This document shows positions 11,401-26,400 of a DNA stretch of 54,530 bases, in pieces (the first letter of the stretch is position 1; each line of letters begins with the position of its first letter). Source of the stretch: Phytophthora quininea (Eukaryota; Oomycota; Peronosporomycetes; Peronosporales; Peronosporaceae); the NCBI GenBank assembly GCA_011947345.1, contig JAAVTG010000807.1, positions 1 to 54,530 of the forward strand, given 5' to 3'. The translations under genes were made by a program, and so were the position numbers. The notes beneath the pieces were generated by a model that saw only the letters and a program-made list of their open reading frames with translations, ran no database searches and was not told where the DNA came from.

Positions 11401-14400
11401 AGTCGTCCGTGCGCAACAACACACACGCGCACCAAGTCGTCCGTGCGCACCAAGTCGTCCGTGCGCAGCAACACACGCGCACCAAGTCGTCCGTGCGCAC
11501 CAACACACACGCGCACCAAGTCGACAGTGCGCACCAAGTCGTCCGTGCGCACCAAGTCGTCCACGCGCAGCAACACACGCGCACCAAGTCGACAGTGCGC
11601 ACCAAGTCGTCCGTGCGCACCAAGTCGTCCACGCAGCAACACACACGCGCACCAAGTCGACAGTGCGCACCAAGTCGTCCACGCGCAGCACACACGCGCA
11701 CCAAGTCGACAGTGCGCACCAAGTCGTCCGTGCGCACCAAGTCGTCCACGCGCAGCAACACACGCGCACCAGTCGACAGTGCGCACCAAGTCGTCCGTGC
11801 GCACCAAGTCGTCCGTGCGCAACAACACACACGCGCACCAAGTCGTCCGTGCGCACCAAGTCGTCCGTGCGCACCAAGTCGTCCGTGCGCACCAAGTCGT
11901 CCGTGCGCAGCAACACACACGCGCACCAAGTCGTCCGTGCGCACCAAGTCGACAGTGCGCACCAAGTCGTCCGTGCGCAGCAACACACGCGCGCAAGTCG
12001 ACGGTGCGCACCAAGTCGTCCACGCGCAGCAACACGCGCACCAAGTCGACAGTGCGCACCAAGTCGTCCGTGCGCACCAAGTCGTCCACGCGCAGCAACA
12101 CACGCGCACCAAGTCGACAGTGCGCACCAAGTCGTCCGTGCGCACCAAGTCGTCCGTGCGCAACAACACACACGCGCACCAAGTCGTCCGTGCGCACCAA
12201 GTCGTCCGTGCGCAGCAACACGCGCACCAAGTCGTCCGTGCGCACCAACACACACGCGCACCAAGTCGACAGTGCGCACCAAGTCGTCCGTGCGCACCAA
12301 GTCGTCCACGCGCAGCAACACACACGCGCACCAAGTCGACAGTGCGCACCAAGTCGTCCGTGCGCACCAAGTCGTCCGTGCGCAACAACACACGCGCCCA
12401 AGTCGACAGTGTGCGCACCAAGTCGTCCACGCGCAGCAACACACGCGCACCAAGTCGACAGTGCGCACCAAGTCGTCCGTGCGCACCAAGTCGTCCACGC
12501 GCAGCAACACACGCGCACCAAGTCGACAGTGCGCACCAAGTCGTCCGTGCGCACCAAGTCGTCCGTGCGCACCAAGTCGTCCGTGCGCACCAAGTCGTCC
12601 GTGCGCAGCAACACACGCGCGCAAGTCGTCCGTGCGCACCAAGTCGTCCGTGCGCACCAAGTCGTCCGTGCGCAGCAACACGCGCACCAAGTCGACAGTG
12701 CGCACCAAGTCGTCCACGCGCAGCAACACACGCGCACCAAGTCGACAGTGCGCACCAAGTCGTCCGTGCGCACCAAGTCGTCCACGCGCAGCAACACACG
12801 CGCACCAAGTCGACAGTGCGCACCAAGTCGTCCGTGCGCACCAAGTCGTCCGTGCGCAACAACACACACGCGCACCAGTCGTCCGTGCGCACCAAGTCGT
12901 CCGTGCGCAGCAACACACGCGCACCAAGTCGTCCGTGCGCACCAACACACGCGCACCAAGTCGACAGTGCGCACCAAGTCGTCCGTGCGCACCAAGTCGT
13001 CCACGCGCAGCAACACACACGCGCACCAAGTCGACAGTGCGCACCAAGTCGTCCGTGCGCACCAAGTCGTCCGTGCGCAACAACACACACGCGCACCAAG
13101 TCGACAGTGCGCACCAAGTCGTCCGTGCGCACCAAGTCGTCCGTGCGCAACAACACACACGCGCACAAGTCGTCCGTGCGCACCAAGTCGTCCACGCGCA
13201 GCAACACACACGCGCCAAGTCGACAGTGCGCACCAAGTCGTCCGTGCGCACCAAGTCGTCCGTGCGCAACAACACACGCGCACCAAGTCGTCCGTGCGCA
13301 CCAAGTCGTCCGTGCGCAGCAACACACGCGCACCAAGTCGACAGTGCGCACCAAGTCGTCCGTGCGCACCAAGTCGTCCACGCGCAGCAACACACGCGCA
13401 CCAAGTCGACAGTGCGCACCAAGTCGTCCGTGCGCACCAAGTCGTCCGTGCGCAACAACACACGCGCACCAAGTCGACAGTGCGCACCAAGTCGTCCACG
13501 CGCAGCAACACGCGCACCAAGTCGACAGTGCGCACCAAGTCGTCCGTGCGCACCAAGTCGTCCGTGCGCACCAAGTCGTCCACGCGCAGCAACACGCGCA
13601 CCAAGTCGACAGTGCGCACCAAGTCGTCCGTGCGCACCAAGTCGTCCACGCGCAGCAACACACGCGCACCAAGTCGTCCGTGCGCACCAAGTCGTCCGTG
13701 CGCACCAAGTCGTCCGTGCGCAACAACACACACGCGCACCAAGTCGTCCGTGCGCACCAAGTCGTCCACGCGCAGCAACACACGCGCACCAAGTCGACAG
13801 TGCGCACCAAGTCGTCCGTGCGCACCAAGTCGTCCGTGCGCACCAAGTCGTCCACGCGCAGCAACACACGCGCACCAAGTCGTCCGTGCGCACCAAGTCG
13901 TCCGTGCGCAACAACACACGCGCACCAAGTCGACAGTGCGCACCAAGTCGTCCACGCGCAGCAACACACGCGCACCAAGTCGTCCGTGCGCACCAAGTCG
14001 TCCGTGCGCACCAAGTCGTCCGTGCGCAGCAACACACGCGCACCAAGTCGACAGTGCGCACCAAGTCGTCCGTGCGCAACAACACACGCGCACCAAGTCG
14101 ACAGTGCGCACCAAGTCGTCCACGCGCAGCAACACACGCGCGCAAGTCGACAGTGCGCACCAAGTCGTCCGTGCGCACCAAGTCGTCCACGCGCAGCAAC
14201 ACACGCGCACCAAGTCGACAGTGCGCACCAAGTCGTCCGTGCGCACCAAGTCGTCCACGCGCAGCAACACACGCGCACCAAGTCGACAGTGCGCACCAAG
14301 TCGTCCGTGCGCACCAAGTCGTCCGTGCGCAACAACACACACGCGCACCAAGTCGTCCGTGCGCACCAAGTCGTCCACGCGCAGCAACACACGCGCACCA

Positions 14401-17400
14401 AGTCGTCCGTGCGCACCAAGTCGTCCACGCGCAGCAACACACACGCGCACCAAGTCGACAGTGCGCACCAAGTCGACGGTGCGCACCAAGTCGTCCGTGC
14501 GCAGCAACACACACGCGCACCAAGTCGTCCGTGCGCACCAAGTCGTCCGTGCGCACCAAGTCGTCCACGCGCAGCAACACACACGCGCACCAAGTCGACA
14601 GTGCGCACCAAGTCGTCCGTGCGCACCAAGTCGTCCGTGCGCAACAACACGCGCACCAAGTCGTCCGTGCGCACCAAGTCGTCCGTGCGCAGCAACACAC
14701 GCGCACCAAGTCGTCCGTGCGCACCAACACACGCGCACCAAGTCGTCCACGCGCAGCAACACACGCGCACCAAGTCGTCCGTGCGCACCAAGTCGTCCAC
14801 GCGCAGCAACACACGCGCACCAAGTCGACAGTGCGCACCAAGTCGTCCGTGCGCACCAAGTCGTCCACGCGCAGCAACACACACGCGCACCAAGTCGACA
14901 GTGCGCACCAAGTCGTCCGTGCGCACCAAGTCGTCCGTGCGCAACAACACACGCGCACCAAGTCGACAGTGCGCACCAAGTCGTCCGTGCGCAACAACAC
15001 ACACGCGCACCAAGTCGACAGTGCGCCCAAGTCGTCCGTGCGCACCAAGTCGTCCACGCGCAGCAACACACGCGCACCAAGTCGTCCGTGCGCACCAAGT
15101 CGTCCACGCGCAGCAACACACGCGCACCAAGTCGACAGTGCGCACCAAGTCGTCCGTGCGCACCAAGTCGTCCACGCGCAGCAACACACGCGCACCAAGT
15201 CGACAGTGCGCACCAAGTCGTCCACGCGCAGCAACACACACGCGCACCAAGTCGACAGTGCGCACCAAGTCGTCCGTGCGCACCAAGTCGTCCACGCGCA
15301 GCAACACACGCGCACCAAGTCGACAGTGCGCACCAAGTCGTCCACGCGCAGCAACACACGCGCACCAAGTCGTCCGTGCGCAACAACACACGCGCACCAA
15401 GTCGTCCGTGCGCACCAAGTCGTCCGTGCGCACCAAGTCGTCCACGCGCAGCAACACACGCGCACCAAGTCGACAGTGCGCACCAAGTCGTCCGTGCGCA
15501 CCAAGTCGTCCGTGCGCAACACACACGCGCACCAAGTCGACAGTGCGCACCAAGTCGTCCACGCGCAGCAACACACGCGCACCAAGTCGTCCGTGCGCAC
15601 CAAGTCGTCCGTGCGCACCAAGTCGTCCACGCGCAGCAACACGCGCACCAAGTCGACAGTGCGCACCAAGTCGTCCGTGCGCACCAAGTCGTCCGTGCGC
15701 AGCAACACACACGCGCACAAGTCGTCCGTGCGCAACAACACACGCGCACCAAGTCGTCCACGCGCAGCAACACACACGCGCACCAAGTCGTCCGTGCGCA
15801 CCAAGTCGTCCACGCGCAGCAACACACACGCACCAAGTCGACAGTGCGCACCAAGTCGTCCGTGCGCACCAAGTCGTCCACGCGCAGCAACACACGCGCA
15901 CCAAGTCGTCCGTGCGCACCAAGTCGTCCGTGCGCACCAAGTCGTCCGTGCGCAACAACACACGCGCACCAAGTCGTCCGTGCGCACCAAGTCGTCCACG
16001 CGCAGCAACACACGCGCACCAAGTCGACAGTGCGCACCAAGTCGACAGTGCGCACCAAGTCGTCCGTGCGCAGCAACACACGCGCACCAAGTCGACAGTG
16101 CGCACCAAGTCGTCCGTGCGCACCAAGTCGTCCGTGCGCAACACACACGCGCACCAAGTCGTCCGTGCGCAGCAACACACGCGCACCAAGTCGTCCGTGC
16201 GCACCAACACACGCGCACCAAGTCGTCCACGCGCAGCAACACACACGCGCACCAAGTCGTCCGTGCGCACCAAGTCGTCCACGCGCAGCAACACACGCGC
16301 ACCAAGTCGACAGTGCGCACCAAGTCGTCCGTGCGCAGCAACACACGCGCACCAAGTCGTCCGTGCGCAACAACACACGCACCAAGTCGACAGTGCGCAC
16401 CAAGTCGTCCGTGCGCACCAAGTCGTCCGTGCGCACCAAGTCGACAGTGCGCACCAAGTCGTCCGTGCGCAACAACACACACGCGCACCAAGTCGTCCGT
16501 GCGCACCAAGTCGTCCACGCGCAGCAACACACGCGCACCAAGTCGACAGTGCGCACCAAGTCGTCCGTGCGCAACAACACACGCGCGCAAGTCGACAGTG
16601 CGCACCAAGTCGTCCGTGCGCACCAAGTCGTCCACGCGCAACAACACACGCGCACCAAGTCGTCCGTGCGCACCAAGTCGTCCACGCGCAGCAACACACG
16701 CGCACCAAGTCGACAGTGCGCACCAAGTCGTCCGTGCGCACCAAGTCGTCCACGCGCAGCAACACACGCGCACCAAGTCGACAGTGCGCACCAAGTCGTC
16801 CACGCGCAGCAACACACACGCGCACCAAGTCGTCCGTGCGCACCAAGTCGTCCGTGCGCACCAAGTCGTCCACGCGCAGCAACACACGCGCACCAAGTCG
16901 ACAGTGCGCACCAAGTCGTCCGTGCGCACCAAGTCGTCCGTGCGCAACAACACACACGCGCACCAAGTCGTCCGTGCGCACCAAGTCGTCCGTGCGCACC
17001 AAGTCGTCCACGCGCAGCAACACACGCGCACCAAGTCGACAGTGCGCACCAAGTCGTCCACGCGCAGCAACACACGCGCACCAAGTCGTCCGTGCGCAAC
17101 AACACACGCGCACCAAGTCGACAGTGCGCACCAAGTCGTCCGTGCGCACCAAGTCGTCCGTGCGCACCAAGTCGACAGTGCGCACCAAGTCGTCCGTGCG
17201 CAGCAACACACGCGCACCAAGTCGACAGTGCGCACCAAGTCGTCCACGCGCAGCAACACACGCGCACCAAGTCGTCCGTGCGCAACAACACACGCGCACC
17301 AAGTCGTCCGTGCGCACCAAGTCGTCCGTGCGCACCAAGTCGTCCACGCGCAGCAACACACGCGCACCAAGTCGACAGTGCGCACCAAGTCGACAGTGCG

Positions 17401-20400
17401 CACCAAGTCGTCCGTGCGCAACAACACACGCGCACCAAGTCGACAGTGCGCACCAAGTCGTCCGTGCGCACCAAGTCGTCCGTGCGCACCAAGTCGACAG
17501 TGCGCACCAAGTCGTCCACGCGCAGCAACACACACGCGCACCAAGTCGTCCGTGCGCAACAACACACGCGCACCAAGTCGACAGTGCGCACCAAGTCGTC
17601 CGTGCGCACCAAGTCGTCCGTGCGCAACAACACGCGCACCAAGTCGACAGTGCGCACCAAGTCGTCCACGCGCAGCAACACACGCGCACCAAGTCGTCCG
17701 TGCGCAACAACACACGCGCACCAAGTCGTCCGTGCGCACCAAGTCGTCCGTGCGCACCAAGTCGTCCACGCGCAGCACACACGCGCACCAAGTCGACAGT
17801 GCGCACCAAGTCGACAGTGCGCACCAAGTCGTCCGTGCGCAGCAACACACGCGCACCAAGTCGACAGTGCGCACCAAGTCGACAGTGCGCACCAAGTCGT
17901 CCGTGCGCAGCAACACACGCGCACCAAGTCGACAGTGCGCACCAAGTCGTCCGTGCGCACCAAGTCGTCCGTGCGCAGCAACACACGCGCACCAAGTCGA
18001 CAGTGCGCACCAAGTCGTCCGTGCGCACCAAGTCGTCCACGCGCAGCAACACACGCGCACCAAGTCGACAGTGCGCACCAAGTCGTCCACGCGCAGCAAC
18101 ACACGCGCACCAAGTCGTCCGTGCGCAGCAACACACGCGCACAAGTCGACAGTGCGCACCAAGTCGTCCGTGCGCACCAAGTCGTCCACGCGCAGCAACA
18201 CACGCGCACCAAGTCGTCCGTGCGCAACAACACACACGCGCACCAAGTCGACAGTGCGCACCAAGTCGTCCACGCGCAGCACACGCGCACCAAGTCGTCC
18301 GTGCGCAGCAACACACGCGCACCAAGTCGACAGTGCGCACCAAGTCGTCCGTGCGCACCAAGTCGTCCACGCGCAGCAACACACGCGCACCAAGTCGTCC
18401 GTGCGCAACAACACACGCGCACCAAGTCGACAGTGCGCACCAAGTCGTCCGTGCGCAACAACACACGCGCACCAAGTCGACAGTGCGCACCAAGTCGTCC
18501 ACGCGCAGCAACACACGCGCCCAAGTCGTCCGTGCGCAACAACACACACGCGCAAGTCGTCCGTGCGCACCAAGTCGTCCGTGCGCACCAAGTCGTCCAC
18601 GCGCAGCAACACACGCGCACCAAGTCGACAGTGCGCACCAAGTCGACAGTGCGCACCAAGTCGTCCGTGCGCAGCAACACACGCGCGCAAGTCGACAGTG
18701 CGCACCAAGTCGACAGTGCGCACCAAGTCGTCCGTGCGCAGCACACACGCGCACCAAGTCGTCCACGCGCAGCAACACACACGCGCAAGTCGTCCGTGCG
18801 CAACAACACACACGCGCACCAAGTCGTCCGTGCGCACCAAGTCGTCCGTGCGCAGCAACACACGCGCACCGCAAGTCGTCCGTGCGCACCAACACGCGCA
18901 CCAAGTCGTCCACGCGCAGCAACACACACGCGCACCAAGTCGTCCGTGCGCACCAAGTCGTCCACGCGCAGCAACACACACGCGCACCAAGTCGACAGTG
19001 CGCACCAAGTCGTCCGTGCGCACCAAGTCGTCCACGCGCAGCAACACACACGCGCAAGTCGACAGTGCGCACCAAGTCGTCCGTGCGCACCAAGTCGTCC
19101 ACGCGCAGCAACACACACGCGCACCAAGTCGACAGTGCGCACCAAGTCGTCCGTGCGCACCAAGTCGTCCGTGCGCAACAACACACACGCACCAAGTCGT
19201 CCACGCGCAGCAACACACACGCGCCAAGTCGTCCGTGCGCAACACACACGCGCACCAAGTCGACAGTGCGCACCAAGTCGTCCGTGCGCAACAACACACG
19301 CGCACCAAGTCGACAGTGCGCACCAAGTCGTCCGTGCGCACCAAGTCGTCCACGCGCAGCAACACACACGCGCACCAAGTCGTCCGTGCGCAACAACACA
19401 CACGCGCACCAAGTCGACAGTGCGCACCAAGTCGTCCGTGCGCACCAAGTCGTCCACGCGCAGCAACACACACGCGCACCAAGTCGTCCGTGCGCAACAA
19501 CACACGCGCACCAAGTCGACAGTGCGCACCAAGTCGTCCGTGCGCACCAAGTCGTCCACGCGCAGCAACACACACGCGCACCAAGTCGACAGTGCGCACC
19601 AAGTCGTCCACGCGCAGCAACACGCGCACCAAGTCGTCCGTGCGCAACAACACACACGCGCACCAAGTCGTCCGTGCGCACCAAGTCGTCCGTGCGCACC
19701 AAGTCGTCCACGCGCAGCAACACACGCGCACCAAGTCGACAGTGCGCACCAAGTCGTCCACGCGCAGCAACAAGCACGCGCACCAAGTCGACAGTGCGCA
19801 CCAAGTCGTCCGTGCGCAACAACACACGCGCGCAAAGTCGTCCGTGCGCACCAAGTCGTCCGTGCGCACCAAGTCGTCCACGCGCAGCAACACACGCGCA
19901 CCAAGTCGACAGTGCGCACCAAGTCGTCCGTGCGCACCAAGTCGTCCACGCGCAGCAACACACGCGCACCAAGTCGACAGTGCGCACCAAGTCGTCCGTG
20001 CGCACCAAGTCGTCCGTGCGCAACAACACACGCGCACCAAGTCGACAGTGCGCACCAAGTCGTCCGTGCGCAGCAACACACACGCGCACAAGTCGTCCGT
20101 GCGCACCAAGTCGTCCGTGCGCAGCAACACACGCGCACCAAGTCGTCCGTGCGCAACAACACACACGCGCACCAAGTCGTCCGTGCGCACCAAGTCGTCC
20201 GTGCGCACCAAGTCGTCCGTGCGCAGCAACACACACGCGCACCAAGTCGTCCGTGCGCAACGCGCACCAAGTCGACCGTGCGCACCAAGTCGTCCACGCG
20301 CAGCAACACACGCGCGCAAGTCGTCCGTGCGCAGCAACACACGCGCACCAAGTCGACAGTGCGCACCAAGTCGTCCGTGCGCACCAAGTCGTCCACGCGC

Positions 20401-23400
20401 AGCAACACACGCGCACCAAGTCGTCCGTGCGCAACAACACACGCGCACCAAGTCGACAGTGCGCACCAAGTCGTCCGTGCGCACCAAGTCGTCCGTGCGC
20501 AGCAACACACACGCGCACCAAGTCGACAGTGCGCACCAAGTCGTCCACGCGCAGCAACACACGCGCACCAAGTCGACAGTGCGCACCAAGTCGTCCGTGC
20601 GCACCAAGTCGTCCACGCGCAGCAACACACGCGCACCAAGTCGACAGTGCGCACCAAGTCGTCCGTGCGCACCAAGTCGTCCGTGCGCAACAACACACAC
20701 GCGCACCAAGTCGTCCGTGCGCACCAAGTCGTCCGTGCGCACCAAGTCGTCCACGCGCAGCAACACACGCGCACCAAGTCGACAGTGCGCACCAAGTCGT
20801 CCACGCGCAGCAACACACGCGCACCAAGTCGTCCGTGCGCAACAACACACACGCGCACCAAGTCGACAGTGCGCACCAAGTCGTCCGTGCGCACCAAGTC
20901 GTCCGTGCGCACCAAGTCGACAGTGCGCACCAAGTCGTCCGTGCGCAGCAACACACGCGCACCAAGTCGACAGTGCGCACCAAGTCGTCCACGCGCAGCA
21001 ACACGCGCACCAAGTCGTCCGTGCGCAACAACACACGCGCACCAAGTCGACAGTGCGCACCAAGTCGTCCGTGCGCACCAAGTCGTCCGTGCGCACCAAG
21101 TCGACAGTGCGCACCAAGTCGTCCGTGCGCAGCAACACACGCGCACCAAGTCGACAGTGCGCACCAAGTCGTCCACGCGCAGCAACACACGCGCACCAAG
21201 TCGTCCGTGCGCACCAACACACGCGCACCAAGTCGTCCGTGCGCACCAAGTCGTCCGTGCGCACCAAGTCGTCCGTGCGCACCAAGTCGTCCGTGCGCAG
21301 CAACACACACGCGCCAAGTCGTCCGTGCGCACCAAGTCGTCCGTGCGCACCAAGTCGTCCGTGCGCAGCAACACACGCGCACCAAGTCGACAGTGCGCAC
21401 CAAGTCGTCCACGCGCAGCAACACACACGCGCACCAAGTCGACAGTGCGCACCAAGTCGTCCGTGCGCACCAAGTCGTCCACGCGCAGCAACACACGCGC
21501 ACCAAGTCGACAGTGCGCACCAAGTCGTCCGTGCGCACCAAGTCGTCCGTGCGCAACAACACACACGCGCACCAAGTCGTCCGTGCGCACCAAGTCGTCC
21601 ACGCGCAGCAACACACACGCGCACCAAGTCGACAGTGCGCACCAAGTCGTCCGTGCGCACCAAGTCGTCCGTGCGCAACAACACACACGCGCACCAAGTC
21701 GACAGTGCGCACCAAGTCGTCCGTGCGCACCAAGTCGTCCACGCGCAGCAACACACGCGCACCAAGTCGACAGTGCGCACCAAGTCGTCCGTGCGCACCA
21801 AGTCGTCCGTGCGCAACAACACACGCGCACCAAGTCGACAGTGCGCACCAAGTCGTCCACGCGCAGCAACACACGCGCACCAAGTCGACAGTGCGCACCA
21901 AGTCGTCCGTGCGCACCAAGTCGTCCACGCGCAGCAACACACGCGCACCAAGTCGACAGTGCGCACCAAGTCGTCCGTGCGCACCAAGTCGTCCGTGCGC
22001 AACAACACACGCGCACCAAGTCGACAGTGCGCACCAAGTCGTCCACGCGCAGCAACACACGCGCACCAAGTCGACAGTGCGCACCAAGTCGTCCGTGCGC
22101 ACCAAGTCGTCCGTGCGCACCAAGTCGTCCACGCGCGCAGCAACACGCGCGCAAGTCGTCCGTGCGCACCAAGTCGTCCACGCGCAGCAACACACACGCG
22201 CACCAAGTCGACAGTGCGCACCAAGTCGTCCGTGCGCACCAAGTCGTCCGTGCGCAACAACACACACGCGCACCAAGTCGACAGTGCGCACCAAGTCGTC
22301 CGTGCGCAGCAACACACACGCACCAAGTCGTCCGTGCGCACCAAGTCGTCCGTGCGCAACAACACACGCGCACCAAGTCGACAGTGCGCACCAAGTCGTC
22401 CGTGCGCAACAACACACGCGCACCAAGTCGACAGTGCGCACCAAGTCGTCCGTGCGCACCAAGTCGTCCACGCGCAGCAACACACGCGCACCAAGTCGAC
22501 AGTGCGCACCAAGTCGTCCGTGCGCAGCAACACACACGCGCACCAAGTCGTCCGTGCGCACCAAGTCGTCCGTGCGCACCAAGTCGTCCACGCGCAGCAA
22601 CACACACGCGCACCAAGTCGACAGTGCGCACCAAGTCGTCCGTGCGCACCAAGTCGTCCGTGCGCAACAACACACACGCGCACCAAGTCGACAGTGCGCA
22701 CCAAGTCGTCCACGCGCAGCAACACACGCGCACCAAGTCGACAGTGCGCACCAAGTCGTCCGTGCGCACCAAGTCGTCCACGCGCAGCAACACACACGCG
22801 CACCAAGTCGACAGTGCGCACCAAGTCGTCCACGCGCAGCAACACACGCGCACCAAGTCGTCCGTGCGCAACAACACACGCGCACCAAGTCGACAGTGCG
22901 CACCAAGTCGTCCACGCGCAGCAACACACGCGCGCAAGTCGACAGTGCGCACCAAGTCGTCCGTGCGCACCAAGTCGTCCACGCGCAGCAACACACGCGC
23001 GCAAGTCGACAGTGCGCACCAAGTCGTCCACGCGCAGCAACACACGCGCACCAAGTCGTCCACGCGCAGCAACACACGCGCACCAAGTCGTCCGTGCGCA
23101 ACAACACACGCGCACCAAGTCGACAGTGCGCACCAAGTCGTCCACGCGCAGCAACACACACGCGCACCAAGTCGACAGTGCGCACCAAGTCGTCCGTGCG
23201 CACCAAGTCGTCCACGCGCAGCAACACACGCGCACCAAGTCGACAGTGCGCACCAAGTCGTCCGTGCGCAACAACACACGCGCGCACCAAGTCGTCCGTG
23301 CGCACCAAGTCGTCCACGCGCAGCAACACACGCGCACCAAGTCGTCCGTGCGCAACAACACGCGCACCAAGTCGACAGTGCGCACCAAGTCGTCCGTGCG

Positions 23401-26400
23401 CACCAAGTCGTCCGTGCGCACCAAGTCGACAGTGCGCACCAAGTCGTCCGTGCGCAGCAACACACGCGCACCAAGTCGACAGTGCGCACCAAGTCGTCCA
23501 CGCGCAGCAACACACGCGCACCAAGTCGTCCGTGCGCACCAAGTCGTCCGTGCGCACCAAGTCGTCCGTGCGCACCAAGTCGTCCGTGCGCAGCAACACA
23601 CGCGCACCAAGTCGACAGTGCGCACCAAGTCGTCCACGCGCAGCAACACACACGCGCACCAAGTCGTCCGTGCGCACCAAGTCGTCCGTGCGCACCAAGT
23701 CGTCCGTGCGCACCAAGTCGTCCACGCGCAACAACACACACGCGCACCAAGTCGTCCGTGCGCACCAAGTCGTCCACGCGCAGCAACACACGCGCACCAA
23801 GTCGACAGTGCGCACCAAGTCGTCCGTGCGCACCAAGTCGTCCACGCGCAGCAACACACGCGCACCAAGTCGACAGTGCGCACCAAGTCGTCCACGCGCA
23901 GCAACACACGCGCACCAAGTCGACAGTGCGCACCAAGTCGTCCGTGCGCACCAAGTCGTCCACGCGCAGCAACACACGCGCACCAAGTCGACAGTGCGCA
24001 CCAAGTCGTCCGTGCGCACCAAGTCGTCCGTGCGCAACAACACACACGCGCACCAAGTCGTCCGTGCGCACCAAGTCGTCCGTGCGCAGCAACACACGCG
24101 CACCAAGTCGTCCGTGCGCACCAAGTCGTCCACGCGCAGCAACACACGCGCACCAAGTCGACAGTGCGCACCAAGTCGTCCGCGCGCCAAGTCGTCCACG
24201 CGCAGCAACACACGCGCACCAAGTCGACAGTGCGCACCAAGTCGTCCGTGCGCACCAAGTCGTCCGTGCGCAGCAACACACGCGCACCAAGTCGACAGTG
24301 CGCACCAAGTCGTCCGTGCGCACCAAGTCGTCCGTGCGCAACAACACACACGCGCACCAAGTCGTCCGTGCGCACCAAGTCGTCCGTGCGCAGCAACACA
24401 CGCGCACCAAGTCGTCCGTGCGCACCAACACGCGCACCAAGTCGTCCACGCGCAGCAACACACACGCGCACCAAGTCGACAGTGCGCACCAAGTCGTCCG
24501 TGCGCACCAAGTCGTCCGTGCGCAACAACACACGCGCACCAAGTCGTCCGTGCGCACCAAGTCGTCCGTGCGCAGCAACACACACGCACCAAGTCGTCCG
24601 TGCGCACCAACACACGCGCACCAAGTCGTCCACGCGCAGCAACACACGCGCACCAAGTCGACAGTGCGCACCAAGTCGTCCGTGCGCACCAAGTCGTCCG
24701 TGCGCAACAACACACGCGCACCAAGTCGACAGTGCGCACCAAGTCGTCCGTGCGCACCAAGTCGTCCACGCGCAGCAACACACGCGCACCAAGTCGACAG
24801 TGCGCACCAAGTCGTCCGTGCGCACCAAGTCGTCCACGCGCAGCAACACACACGCGCACCAAGTCGACAGTGCGCACCAAGTCGTCCGTGCGCACCAAGT
24901 CGTCCGTGCGCAACAACACACACGCGCACCAAGTCGACAGTGCGCACCAAGTCGTCCGTGCGCACCAAGTCGTCCGTGCGCAGCAACACACGCGCACCAA
25001 GTCGACAGTGCGCACCAAGTCGTCCGTGCGCACCAAGTCGTCCGTGCGCAGCAACACACACGCGCACCAAGTCGACAGTGCGCACCAAGTCGTCCGTGCG
25101 CACCAAGTCGTCCGTGCGCAACAACACACGCGCACCAAGTCGTCCGTGCGCACCAAGTCGTCCGTGCGCAGCAACACACACGCGCACCAAGTCGTCCGTG
25201 CGCACCAACACGCGCACCAAGTCGTCCACGCGCAGCAACACACGCGCACCAAGTCGACAGTGCGCACCAAGTCGTCCGTGCGCACCAAGTCGTCCGTGCG
25301 CAACAACACACGCGCACCAAGTCGTCCACGCGCAGCAACACACGCGCACCAAGTCGTCCGTGCGCACCAAGTCGTCCGTGCGCACCAAGTCGTCCACGCG
25401 CAGCAACACACGCGCACCAAGTCGACAGTGCGCACCAAGTCGACAGTGCGCACCAAGTCGTCCGTGCGCAGCAACACACGCGCACCAAGTCGACAGTGCG
25501 CACCAAGTCGTCCGTGCGCACCAAGTCGTCCACGCGCAGCAACACACGCGCACCAAGTCGACAGTGCGCACCAAGTCGACAGTGCGCACCAAGTCGTCCG
25601 TGCGCAGCAACACACACGCACCAAGTCGACAGTGCGCACCAAGTCGTCCGTGCGCACCAAGTCGTCCACGCGCAGCAACACACACGCGCACCAAGTCGTC
25701 CGTGCGCAACAACACGCGCACCAAGTCGTCCGTGCGCACCAAGTCGTCCGTGCGCAGCAACACACACGCGCACCAAGTCGTCCGTGCGCACCAACACGCG
25801 CACCAAGTCGTCCACGCGCAGCAACACACACGCGCACCAAGTCGTCCGTGCGCACCAAGTCGTCCACGCGCAGCAACACACGCGCACCAAGTCGACAGTG
25901 CGCACCAAGTCGTCCGTGCGCACCAAGTCGTCCACGCGCAGCAACACACACGCGCACCAAGTCGACAGTGCGCACCAAGTCGTCCGTGCGCACCAAGTCG
26001 TCCGTGCGCAACAACACACACGCGCACCAAGTCGACAGTGCGCACCAAGTCGTCCGTGCGCACCAAGTCGTCCGTGCGCAACAACACACACGCGCACCAA
26101 GTCGTCCGTGCGCACCAAGTCGTCCGTGCGCAGCAACACACACGCGCACCAAGTCGTCCGTGCGCACCAACACACGCGCACCAAGTCGTCCACGCGCAGC
26201 AACACACACGCGCACCAAGTCGTCCGTGCGCAACAACACACGCGCACCAAGTCGACAGTGCGCACCAAGTCGTCCGTGCGCAACAACACACGCGCACCAA
26301 GTCGACAGTGCGCACCAAGTCGTCCGTGCGCACCAAGTCGTCCACGCGCAACAACACACGCGCACCAAGTCGTCCGTGCGCACCAAGTCGTCCACGCGCA